In this document: in pieces, positions 1-36,000 of the stretch
Numbering within the stretch: the first letter of the stretch is position 1
How the letters are laid out: every line of letters starts with the position of its first letter
Origin: Apodemia mormo
Lineage: Eukaryota > Arthropoda > Insecta > Lepidoptera > Riodinidae
NCBI GenBank assembly: GCA_036924255.1
Contig: JAUPFN010000001.1
Location: 25,105,727-25,169,726, forward strand
Length of the DNA: 64,000 nt
Reading direction: 5' to 3'
Translations under genes and position numbers: made by a program
The notes under the pieces: model-generated
Told to the model about the DNA's origin: nothing
The model's input: the letters and a program-made list of their open reading frames with translations, nothing else
Databases searched by the model: none

Positions 1-438
1 TGTACCATAGTCCATAGACCAATGCATGTTGTAATCTCAATATCTGAAAAATATGATTTGCTGTTTTAGATCATTTTAATTACATTTTATAAGTAGCTGT
101 TCCTCACGACTTCGTTTTTGGGACTCAAAATCATTACTTCTTTTAACTCAGTTGGGTGAAAAAGTACCTTTTGTCACTCTTGTAGTGTAGCTTTCTAATA
201 TGTATTAAAAAAGTTTTCAAGGTCTGTCTAGTAGTTTATGAGTTAATTCATTTCAAACACAAAAAATAGAAATGTCTTCTGTTTATGATATTATTTGTAT
301 AGATTTAATACAGATTTAATTTAATTAAATTGAAACATATTTGATAATCATGGTTTTAGACTCACTAAAGTACGAAAAAATACATTATTTTTGCACCAGT
401 TTTGTAGCTTTAAGAATTAAGAATTAAGAATTTTCTAT
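1..438. repeat. AT-rich flank with decayed dispersed repeat
   Basis: No coding potential is visible. Bases about 90-285 resemble the decayed short repeats seen elsewhere in the window (an AGCTGTTCCTCACGACTTCG-like start, then a body ending in a tract like TAGTTTATGAGTTAATTC). The tract runs directly into the tandem array at 439. Confidence 0.35.
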
Positions 439-1660
439 ATCCCTAGCTCCGCGGCTATTGACCTAAGAGCAAAGTGACCTCTACAAAAGTTGATGTACCT
501 CACCCCCTCCATCCTATGGTGGAAGAAAAAACAGGCCTTATATAGGGTCGAAATTTTTCGTTGAAATTTGCCTAAGTCCCAGACGCCTTTGTAATGGATT
601 TCGGTTTTTACCCCCCAGCTTCGCGGCTATTGACCTAAGAGCAAAGTGACCTCGACAAAAGTTGATGTCCCTCACCCCCTCCATCCAATGGTGCAATAAA
701 AAAGGGGGGTTGCATAGGGTTGAAATTTTCCATCGAAATTTTTCTAAGTCCTGCGTCCCCTTTCCTACTCAAGACCGTAGTTTTTGATTTTACCCCCTAG
801 CTCCGCGGCTATTGACCTAAGAGCAAAGTGACCTCTACAAAAGTTGATGTACCTCACCCCCTCCATCCTATGGTGGAAGAAAAAACGGGCCTTATATAGG
901 GTCGAAATTTTTCGTTGAAATTTGCCCAAGTCCCAGACGCCTTTGTAATGGATTTCGGTTTTTACCCCCTAGCTTCGTGGCTATTGACCCAAGAGCAAAG
1001 TGACCTCGACAAAAGTTGATGTCCCTCACCCCCTCCATCCAATGGTGCAATAAAAAAGGGGGGTTGTATAGGGTTGAAATTTTCCATCGAAATTTTTCTA
1101 AGTCCTGCGTCCCCTTTCCTACTCAAGACCGTAGTTTTTGATTTTACCCCCTAGCTCCGCGGCTATTGACCTAAGAGCAAAGTGACCTCTACAAAAGTTG
1201 ATGTACCTCACCCCCTCCATCCTATGGTGGAAGAAAAAACAGGCCTTATATAGGGTCGAAATTTTTCGTTGAAATTTGCCTAAGTCCCAGACGCCTTTGT
1301 AATGGATTTCGGTTTTTACCCCCTAGCTTCGGGGCTATTGACCCAAGAGCAAAGTGACCTCGACAAAAGTTGATGTCCCTCACCCCCTCCATCCAATGGT
1401 GCAATAAAAAAGGGGGGTTGTATAGGGTTGAAATTTTCCATCGAAATTTTTCTAAGTCCTGCGTCCCCTTTCCTACTCAAGACCGTAGTTTTTGATTTTA
1501 CCCCCTAGCTCCGCGGCTATTGACCTAAGAGCAAAGTGACCTCTACAAAAGTTGATGTACCTCACCCCCTCCATCCTATGGTGGAAGAAAAAAGGGGGGT
1601 TATATAGGGTTGAAATTTTCCATCGAAATTTTTCTAAGTACTGCGTCCCCTTTCCTACAC
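439..1660. repeat. 354-bp higher-order tandem repeat (A/B dimers)
   Basis: The phrase CCCCCTAGCTCCGCGGCTAT recurs at 793, 1147 and 1501, exactly 354 bp apart; the first copy starts near 439 with its first bases altered. Each unit is a dimer of two related halves of about 173 and 181 bp: half A has ACCTCTACAAAAGTTGATGT and half B has ACCTCGACAAAAGTTGATGT. The last unit is a chimera whose A-type beginning switches into a B-type end near 1590, and the array stops about 1660. This is a satellite-like array with no coding capacity. Confidence 0.93.
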
Positions 1661-2108
1661 ACTTACCAACGTCTTCCTAGTTCCTTACAGGGCACGTATC
1701 AATACTATTCTCTTAGGAGTTACAGGGATTTTTATGAAAATTAATGTCCTGTCGTAAACTGCTGCTTGTGGGTACACAAAACTTGAGAACTTTGAGAATT
1801 CACAATATTTTTAACTGATAGCAAGGAGCGAAAATATTTTAAATTTTTTCCAATAAAACAAGCACCGAAACACTCCAAAAACAACTTGAAAATGAAAAAT
1901 AATCACCATTCAACACACACATATTAAACACAACGGCCGTTTATTCAATTTCGACATTTCGACAGACAATTACCTATCCGTTCCGTCAATCGTCACGCAT
2001 ATGGCAGTTGTCAAAGTCGTTACGGCATATCAAACGTCTGTGTGAAACTTTGCAGTGTCATTCTATACGGTTTATTTTTTTTCTATATGACATGACCTGG
2101 CGTGACCA
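1661..2108. other. Unannotated AT-rich spacer
   Basis: Lies between the tandem array and the fold-back element. No ORF, RNA gene or clear repeat is recognised. It includes a tract about 1930-2035 with several GACA/GTCA-type words. Confidence 0.4.
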
Positions 2109-2471
2109 CAGGGGGCCTATTGCCTATCTTTGACATTTATAGTGATCAACTGAAATTTGATGAACACTCAAAATTGGTTGGCAACATTTAGAGGTCAATG
2201 TTGGCAACTGACAACAGTGAAAATTGGTATTGCGTATCGCTTTTAGTGGCGGTGACTTTTGTCGCTTTCCAGCGTCGTCCAGTGGTTTGACTTGTCACCG
2301 CACTATTTTATCGATATTATGCTTCTAAATAAAAAAGCTAGATAAACGCAAATGCTTATAAGGGTTCATTATGGCCCTTTGTTTTGGTCGGTTTGTATTC
2401 TTCAGACTAATGTCAATTGTCAAATGTCATAACAATAAACAAATAACAATAACCTCAAAATAAGTTTAGAC

Positions 2472-2998
2472 CAAGGAACTTATATAAGATAACTGGAATT
2501 ATTACGAAGCAATATTTGCAAAATAAAAATGTACTTTATTTCGTTACTAATAAAGTTGACATTTGTTTCTTACATAACAGAGGGAAAAAACGTTCTGAGC
2601 AAGACAACGACATGAGTGGATGTTGTCCCCTTCTCGCAATTGCCAGTGTAAATAAAACTTTCGGATGGTAGATTTTTATGTATTCATTAATCGTTAAATC
2701 CCTTTTATTCATACACATCGATAGATACATTAGCATAAAATTTATTGTAATTTGTTAATTAGTGAGTTCTAAAATGAGCTTATTTTAATTATTACGTAAT
2801 TACTTATGCAATGCAAAAACTGTTTCTCAAATTAGTAGAATTACTTAGTAGTAATTTGCAAACTACGCATGGCCACACTTATATATGGCGATTGGCGCTT
2901 TATTTAGTAGAAAGAGACACACTCCACTCATGTCGTGGTACTCTTCGGAACGATTTTGAAGCGCATGTAAGCATTCCGGGTAGAATGTAACTTCCTTG
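2472..2998. mobile_element. hAT-type MITE (527 bp) with 8-bp target duplication
   Basis: The termini are CAAGGAAC and TTCCTTG, flanked on both sides by GTTTAGAC (2464-2471 and 2999-3006). The uninterrupted opposite arm of the host fold-back element shows the empty site with a single GTTTAGAC near 5440, so the insertion is directly visible. An 8-bp duplication and CA-beginning TIRs are hAT hallmarks. A longer copy lies at 59299-61327. A 66-codon ORF on the minus strand inside it recurs in the other copy but has no recognisable domain. Confidence 0.9.
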
Positions 2999-3118
2999 GT
3001 TTAGACTAACAAAATTAACTATTCAGCTTTAAAATTCCTTTGTTGATCCCACTTTCTCCACTTTTATCTGTTAACTATCTTATGTGTTAACTATTTTATC
3101 TGTTAACTATGTAATATT

Positions 3119-3354
3119 ACTAGCTGCAGCGTGCAGCCCGTGGCATTTTAAAAGTTTTTGGCGAATCGCGCGGGATCACCTAGTTTTTTCAGGATAAAAG
3201 TAGCCTATGTGCTATTCCAAGTTATAATCTACCTGTGTGCCAAATTACATTATAATTCGTATCGTAGTTTTTGCGTGATAGAGTAACAAACATCCATCCA
3301 TCCATCGTGATAGAGTAACAAAGTTTTGCATTTATTATATTAATATATAGATTA
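3119..3354. repeat. Decayed dispersed repeat (ACTAGCTGCAGCGTGC type)
   Basis: Begins TACTAGCTGCAGCGTGCAGC and ends in an A/T tract with a duplicated GTGATAGAGTAACAAA phrase (about 3277 and 3307) around a (CATC)n run. It abuts the Helitron copy at 3355. It resembles the abundant short insect repeats with CTAG-type ends; the class is not certain. Confidence 0.5.
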
Positions 3355-3667
3355 CTAGCTGTTGCCCACGACTTTGTCCGTGCGGACTTCGTTTACTCCG
3401 CACTGCACCTACCCCTTGGATGATAGCGTGATAATATGTAGCCTATATGTTGACCCGACCTATTAGTAATATTCATGCAAAGTTTGAAGGAAATCCATGC
3501 AGTACTTTTTGAATTTACCCCGGACATACATACAGACAAACAGACAAAAATTCTAAAAACTATATTTTTGGCTTCGATATCGATTGTAGATCACGCCCCA
3601 AGTATTCTTTTAAAAAAATATTAAATGTACAGTTTTGACTTTCCTACAATTTTATTATATGTATAGA
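3355..3667 (-). mobile_element. Non-autonomous Helitron copy 1
   Basis: Read on the minus strand the element starts TCTATACATATAATA and ends GGGCAACAGCTAG, with host A before TC and host T after CTAG. That is the Helitron signature (5' TC, 3' CTRR, insertion between A and T, no target duplication). Just inside the 3' end is a GTCCGNNCGGAC-type palindrome that can form the subterminal hairpin. Copies at 9666-9984 and 44925-45247 share the same ends. No Rep/helicase coding is present. Confidence 0.8.
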
Positions 3668-5376
3668 TGAGGCACTGCGATCACCTATATCCCGAAATAA
3701 AAACATCATTTATTTTATGTTTTGTATCTTAAGATATGAAATATATATTTCCATATCATTCGGTATCTTAAGATACTAAAGGTAAAATATATATTATCTT
3801 AGTTGTGTGTGATGGTGGATTTGTATGGTGAGCGATATTTTGAAATATACATTAAGATATATTATATTAGGGTATCTTAAGATCAAATATTATAGTATCT
3901 TAACCATGTGTGATGAGCTTTATACATCTATCTAATTTACTAAATATAACATATATACAGTATAACCACACAATGCTGAATGAAGATATGAATATTTTCA
4001 TTTACCATTATTCTCAATTTAACACTTTTAAATTATCTTTTTCAACATTCCTTATGTGCACAATGTGCAAATAATCTGTTTCATGAGCTCAGCACACTTA
4101 TTCCTAAGTAGGCTCTTAAAACACATTTCTTTATACTTTGAACACTGAACAGCATCGGCACTTGGTGAAACTCCATGATGATTTGTATTGATAATATTTT
4201 ATAATAATTAGTACTGTTTTATTTAGTTTTTATTCATTTACACCAACCAGTTTCACATTTTAACGCTTTTACTGATGATAGTAACAAATCAATACCTTAT
4301 TTAAATTATTGAGGTTATTGTATTGATTTGTTACCCTGATGATGCACTATACATATCTTTATCGTTGCATTTGTCTCTGTTTGCACATAATTCAATTTCT
4401 GAAGATTACCTTAAACAGAAAAACTTTTGGTTAAAAACTTTGTAAGCTACAACACAACACAAACATTGGGCGAGTCAGAGGTGCAACTATGCACTTATTA
4501 CTAACATGCAGTATGAGGTTTTATGTTTTTTTCTCAACTCTTTTTATAAAATAAAGATAAACGGACTGTGTAATTATTTTGTCATATTGACAATACGGAA
4601 GTAATAAAAAAATTAAATTTGTATGTTTTTTTTATTACCTCTCAAAGCTCTAGCTATTGGATAGGATCATACATGTCTAGTTGTAGAAAATTTAGCACAC
4701 TTTAGACACTTTCATTTGATTAAATATTAAATTTACATTACTACCTGTTAACTTCAATAATACCAATATCATACCTCAGTCCTAACAGTAATCTAAAAAC
4801 TATTATAATCAATGAATATAATATCTGCAAGTTAGGGGTTCTGCTATTTACCTCTTGGCTAGATTTATACCCATATCTTCATTCCAGATTATTCATGTTT
4901 TTTAATTAGATCACATTTGTTACTGTTTATATGCAGATGTTATATACTACTTTTATGTAAAAGGTAAGTAATACAATGCAATGACAATCAATAGATCTAA
5001 ACTACTAAGTTATTACTCAACTTGCTCTCTGTCATTGAGTCTGGCTGGATAGAAAGCCTCCGGAGAAGTGACTGTAACATTTCAGTATCTTTTGGCAAAT
5101 TCGACCGACAATTTAATTTCTTTTAACTATTAATTTGCTTCAAGAGAGCATTCTAAACTTATTATTATTATATTGGTTTGGTGGCTATCCGTTAGTACAG
5201 ATTCTGCCAATATCAAGTCAGTCATGGGAGAGACACATAAAAAGAGTTGTCCGGTGACTATATCAGTTACAAGTTGAGGAATCTAAAACAAAACAAACAC
5301 AAAGATTAGTAAACTTACACAACTACAACATTATGGATTAGGAGTTAATACTATGTACATGAATCTATATACAAAC
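3668..5376. other. Interior of fold-back element, non-coding
   Basis: AT-rich DNA with no ORF of note. Around 3725-3905 there are four copies of a GTATCTTAAGAT-like word, two of them near-palindromic. The rest shows no recognisable gene, RNA or repeat boundary. Confidence 0.45.
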
Positions 5377-5775
5377 ATAAAAGTGGAGAAAGTGGGATCA
5401 ACAAAGGAATTTTAAAGCTGAATAGTTAATTTTGTTAGTCTAAACTTATTTTGAGGTTATTGTTATTTGTTTATTGTTGACATTTGACAATTGACATTAG
5501 TCTGAAGAATACAAACCGACCAAAACAAAGGACCATAATAAACCCTTATAGGCATTTGCGTTTATCTAGCTTTTTTATTTAGAAGCATAATATCGATAAA
5601 ATAGTGCGGTGACAAGTCAAACCACTGGACGACGCTGGAAAGCGACGAAAGTCACCGCCACTAAAAGCGATACGCAATACCAATTTTCACTGTTGTCAGT
5701 TGCCAACCAATTTTGAGTGTTCATCAAATTTCAGTTGATCACTATAAATGTCAAAGATAGGCAATAGGCCCCCTG

Positions 5776-5833
5776 CCTGGCAGAACAGCAGTTGGCCTAT
5801 TCTTTAAAGGAGGCCGGGACCAACACCATGAAA
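5776..5833. repeat. Fragment of dispersed repeat family X
   Basis: Contains GCAGTTGGCCTATTCTTTAA and GGGACCAACA, the terminal part of a family seen at 26.7-27.0, 43.5-44.3, 56.0, 57.1 and 62.7-63.3 kb. The fold-back element ends immediately before it. Confidence 0.6.
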
Positions 5834-5838
5834 AGTCG

Positions 5839-6292
5839 GTCGTTAACGAAAAATATGTTTTATTAATTGATATTTACGGTTTTTTGACCAAATTAGTACC
5901 TAAATTGTTAGATCTTGAACTAATCTTGATTATAAATAAAGTTTTATTGTTGAGTAATATGCCAAAACACTTTTAAATTAATTATTGTTTTAACTTTTAA
6001 ATTAACCTGTATCATAAACTGCAACCAACGCATAACACACAGCACGAATCAAAATGGCGTACTAAATTCTTTTATTTTTCCCCAAGAGCGTATTTTAAAA
6101 AGAGTGCCAATTTGATGTTATTCTTTACAATGTTTCGTTCGAAAACGATAAAATGCCATAGAGTGTTGTATTAAAACTGGTAAATAGTAAAATATTTTTT
6201 TTGGATGAAATAAGCGTTGGTCACTATAGAGACCATAGTGTATTAATTGGAGGTCTCATTAGTTACCAAAGTGAAGTGAGCGGAGAAGAGGT
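5839..6292 (+). repeat. About 430-bp dispersed repeat, copy 1
   Basis: Matches 22919-23343 in the same orientation, from TTAACGAAAAATATG to CAAAGTGAAGTGAGCGGA, with scattered substitutions and small indels. Shared words include ATGTTTCGTTCGAAAAC and CATAGAGT(G/A)TTGTATT. No ORF or terminal repeat is evident. It lies just upstream of the promoter region of the RGG gene. Confidence 0.75.
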
Positions 6293-6404
6293 ACATTCAA
6301 ACTGTAAATATTCGTAATATGCCACGTATTCTAAAACAATTGATATCATTCATAACCACTTTCGGGGATTCTCCGAATATAGAGAATCTAAATCAATAAT
6401 TCTG

Positions 6405-6740
6405 AAGAGTAAAAAGTATCGAGTACATCCGAAAGTATCGATACCTAGTAAAGTATCGGAACGTAAGTATCGAGTACGAAAATACTAGATATCGCAACCC
6501 AAGTATCGATACTGCTCAAGTATCGATACTTTTTGCGGATCCTTATCTGTGTCCGCCTGCGCCCGCCGCCCTCAGCCCTGCCGCCCGCCATCGGCCATAT
6601 TGTGATTCATGATTGATTAATAAGTGGAAAATGTGTCGATATTAACTATTGACGTTGATAGTTCGTTGTAACTTGTAGTTAATTGTATAGTAATAGGATA
6701 TTAAAAGCGTCGTAAATTAAGATAACATAAACAAACTATT
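6405..6740 (+). promoter_or_regulatory. Putative promoter and 5' UTR of the RGG-protein gene
   Basis: Three exact TATCGATA words (6436-6443, 6504-6511, 6521-6528) plus related AGTATCGAGTAC words lie about 210-305 bp before the ATG. TATCGATA is the DRE motif bound by DREF/BEAF-32 in flies and is typical of housekeeping promoters. A GC-rich patch (about 6549-6595) follows, then an AT-rich leader. No TATA box is evident. The transcription start cannot be placed from sequence, and the TATCGATA words could also be part of a repeat. Confidence 0.5.
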
Positions 6741-32161
<25,421 letters not shown>

Positions 32162-32201
32162 CGACACCCGGTACGTCACCGCTCTGCCATGCGCGCACGC
32201 G

Positions 32202-32204
<3 letters not shown>

Positions 32205-32274
<70 letters not shown>
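32205..32274. repeat. (CA)n microsatellite just after the RGG stop codon
   Basis: A GCGCACGC lead-in is followed by about 33 CA units. ORFs across it on both strands (His-Thr or Cys-Val repeats) are artefacts. It would be in the 3' UTR, or intronic if the donor at 32170 is used. Confidence 0.95.
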
Positions 32275-32276
<2 letters not shown>

Positions 32277-32340
32277 CACAGTTTGTCAGTGTAATTTGCG
32301 TAAACATACAGAAATACAGAGTTATACTACTTACCAATGA

Positions 32341-32346
32341 AATAAA
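32341..32346 (+). terminator. Candidate proximal poly(A) signal of the RGG gene
   Basis: AATAAA 180 bp after the stop codon, followed by a T-rich stretch. It would give a short 3' UTR that includes the CA repeat. Confidence 0.4.
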
Positions 32347-32640
32347 ATCATTTCAAGGGTAATTTTTAAACCTTATCATCTCATTTGGTACGATAAAACA
32401 GTACAACATGGTTCATTTCTATTTTTCCCAATATATCCTACAAATGTATGAAATTTTCGACAGTAATAGAAGCGTTTGCTCATATGCACGGTGACACGTT
32501 TCCTTCCTAATGGCGTGTCTTTATTTTATTAGTATTCATGTGATCTGTGCACACAACTAACAGAAACCTAAAACAGCCATGATTCTCACTTTCACATTGC
32601 GGACAGAAAATGTGAAAGCTGTCAATATGTAGTGTATTAG

Positions 32641-33018
32641 TGGCAACTGATTTTAGGGATGGGGTAATTATAATTAAATAAATCTGTTTGCTTTTTTTAT
32701 TTACGTGACAAAATAAATAATTACAATAATATATTATTGACATTGGTCTAGTATGTGACACTCGTAGTACATAACTTGGATATGTTCTATATTAACATAA
32801 GCAAGGCTTCGTCTCCTACTCGAAAATATCCATTTGAGGCAAGAAAATGATCTTTCAACTTCTACCGAACTCACTGGCAAAAAGTTAATAACATATTATT
32901 GACATTAAAATCAATGTCAATAGTATGTCATTGTAATTATTTATTTTGTTATGTAAATAAAAAAAGAAAACAGAGATTTATTTAATTATAATTACCCCAT
33001 TCCTAAAATCAGTTGCCA
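32641..33018. mobile_element. Fold-back MITE, about 378 bp
   Basis: TGGCAACTGATTTTAGG at 32641 mirrors CCTAAAATCAGTTGCCA ending at 33018; the arms stay complementary for about 110 bp (GGGGTAATTATAATTAAATA against its complement). In the centre, TATTATTGACATT recurs with its complement AATGTCAATA. No ORF. Confidence 0.8.
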
Positions 33019-36000
33019 TCAATATGCTAAATAGATAATGGGCTTTAGTTATCATAATAATAGTTATCATAATAACAAACCACAAGTATTTTACATGCTA
33101 AAAAAATTGTGGATAAAAATTACAAAAAAAAATCACAAATATAATTATCCCCTAAAGTTGGCAAAATCTCGTAACGTACATGGAGATGTTATTCATTTTA
33201 ATTATGAATGTCACCCGGCCAGCCTGTACACTTTTATGAGATAACCCTTCTGTGATGAAAAAAAAAAGCCTTTTTATGACATTTATATGGCTTACAACAG
33301 CTGTTGAGCCAGAATGTTACCTGTATATCAATATACACTATAAAATAATACCCATAACAATCTTAGATTATTTTTAAGGTCTGCTTGGATCAAACTATTT
33401 AAATACGTTTTTGAAAAGTCTATATAAAATACACTACACATTTTACTCAAAATGCAAAACACCTAAACAAAATGTTTTTATATATAGCGTATTATACCAC
33501 AGTATTTATCATATTCCGTACAACAATAATTAGCTTTAATTATAACCATCGTTTTTAGTGATAAATCTAGTTTTGAGTTTAAAATCCCTGTATATTAGGC
33601 TGAATGGTTTTTACGTTGCAACTTCCTTAAAGCCAAATATTGGTTGTTGTCCAGAAATTTAAGTCTGCCTTTAAGTAAATATAACCGACATGTAGTACAC
33701 AACACTAAATTGCTTACAATTACATAAACTCTGGAAGAGGACATGCTCATAGTAAAATGCTCTATGAACCAAAAATCAAGGCATAGAAATTATTTTGAAG
33801 GTCCATCAGTTGTGATTGTAGCAATATGGAGACTTGCTGCTACCCGTGAGGTTTAAGTAATTTTCATAGCAAATCTTTTTAGCCTCTTTGTCTGTAGAGT
33901 GTAGACATTATGGTAAAAGACACGAAATAATCACGACCTTTCGTAATTTGGTACAGTGTCATGTATCTAATCATAAAGTGTAGCTTTCATCCATTAAATA
34001 TTCCATGTAGATATTTCGGCACACAGCGGAAATAATGTGGGTTTTATTGAAATGTTGTAGGTATTAATATAAGTTCAGCAAGCAAATGCTTAGAAACTAA
34101 AGCAATTGTAATAATATTGCAAAAGAAATATGGTTATTAACTACAATACTCTTAAAAATAGTGCTTGTGTCATGCTCTCTGCAAATCTCAATACGAGGGG
34201 AACTAAAATATTGCTACAAATATTTAGATCTAATAACACATTTAAGTGGATGACAATCCTATGACAGAAATAAACAACTTGTCTGACTTATAATATAAAA
34301 ATGTAAGGAGGTAATGAATATGAAGTATTACTAGGAAGGCAAAGAAGCTACCCCGCTACACTTATTGCAAGTTCCATATGTTACACTTTTAAAAATAAAT
34401 GTTGCCACTTAATAGCACCTAAGTGAAAAATTACATAGTTTTAACTTGGGCAATTTATTGAATAAAATGCTGGAATTAAAATGTATATAAACTTCAGTAA
34501 AAATATTTTTATTACAGTTTTATTATTTATAAAAGATCAAAGCAAATTCCAATGTTACAAATTGATCTGCTCTGGTAACAAATATATCTTTTTAAGGTCT
34601 AAACTTAAATATGTGTTTAAAAATCAGTCATTAATAGAGATAAGTGTTTAGGGTATTATTTTCAATTTATTGAAAGTATTAAGTTACAAGGCTTGTATCT
34701 TCAAAATATATCATAAAGAACTGATTCTAGGATAGTATATTATAAATTTATAGTTAAATTATTTATTTGTTATACAAACATTTTCAACTTTATAACTGTC
34801 ACTTTTTGGATGATAAAAACTGATAAATACATATAATCAGGTCGATGGCACTCGTGTTTTTTTTAATTATTTCAGATAAATAAGTTTAGTGTGTGTAACC
34901 TAATGAAACTAATTTAAATTTAGTTTTATCTTTATCCTTCTTACCTTTCAATGAATCATAATAATATGATGGATACGTACTCTTATTTCTTAGATATATA
35001 GCAGTTATTTAATTGTTTGCATTACAGGCAGTTCGTGAACAGTTTGACTAAGAAAACCTCATTGCATCTATATGCAAATAACATAGTAGCCGCAGTTATT
35101 TCAAGCATTTATGGGATAATGTTGCATTATAGTATTATATTCGATACATAATTGAAATGAAAGGAGATTTGGAACACTCAGTGATAAAATTATTAAAAAT
35201 GTTCATTTATCATGAACATAATAGTAATATTGTGGACTATTTTAATATTTAGCTATATATATTTTGTTTCTATTTATTGAAAACAAATCGACAAGTCGAA
35301 ATAGGTTGGATATTGTATTTTACTAAGATTAATAAGTGTAACGCAAATGGTAACTCTACCATATTAGAAATTAAGGACTTAATTCGCAATAAAATTATTA
35401 AACATTCAATCCATACTTTTATTTTGCTTAGAAACTGCAATAATTTACGACACTGGCACTTGTAAAAGATGATACAATGGTAAGGATTGTTTTTCATTTT
35501 AACTAAGTGTATGATTATGGATAGTTTTTAGAAAGCAACATTAGCTTTGTTTTAATGTGAATTTACAGTTACCAAAATTTTGTAGCGTACAAAGTACATA
35601 TAAGATTTAAACACAAATATCTGTAATAACAGAACTGAAAAGAACTACTATAGGAACAAAGCAACTCAGTCTAAAACAATTATAGCAAGTCAACAATTAT
35701 AGAATGATAGCGAGTCCTTAGGCAAACTAGGCAAAGCAAACAAGCTGCTGTTATTCACAATTAATATGATATCAGTTGCTACATGTAATAAATATTAATA
35801 CAAGTGAGTACCTTTGAAGTTTGCTAATGTAGGTAGGGTGAATAATAAAATATTTTTTCTAGGTGTGTCCACTGCAACTTTCTAATCTTGCAACGCAATT
35901 TGATGAGTAATGGATTGCATTCCAAATATCAATTTGACAAATTGTCAAAAGAACAATAAGAGAGGATTTAAACGGTGATTGAGAATTTATCAAAACTAAA

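Larger units (their letters stand above)
2109..5775. mobile_element. Long-TIR fold-back element, about 3.7 kb, non-autonomous
   Basis: The outer ends are inverted: CAGGGGGCCTATTGCCTATC at 2109 and its complement ending at 5775. The left arm covers 2109-2471 and 3007-3067 and the right arm about 5377-5775, near-identical except for a 24-base partial duplication in the left arm (around 2180-2205). The left arm is split by a hAT-type MITE. The internal 2.3 kb contains no transposase ORF and holds a Helitron copy. A CAGGGG terminus fits hAT-like TIRs, but no convincing target duplication is visible; the right flank lies in a dispersed repeat. Superfamily assignment is an inference. Confidence 0.8.

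Noticed and set aside
439..1660. CRISPR-like array
   Set aside because: Repeat and spacer sizes and the eukaryotic context do not fit; it is a tandem satellite without unique spacers.
2536..2736. Minus-strand ORF shared with 61006-61263
   Set aside because: It is shared because both loci are copies of the same hAT-type element. Similarity alone is not evidence of a gene, and no transposase motif is present.
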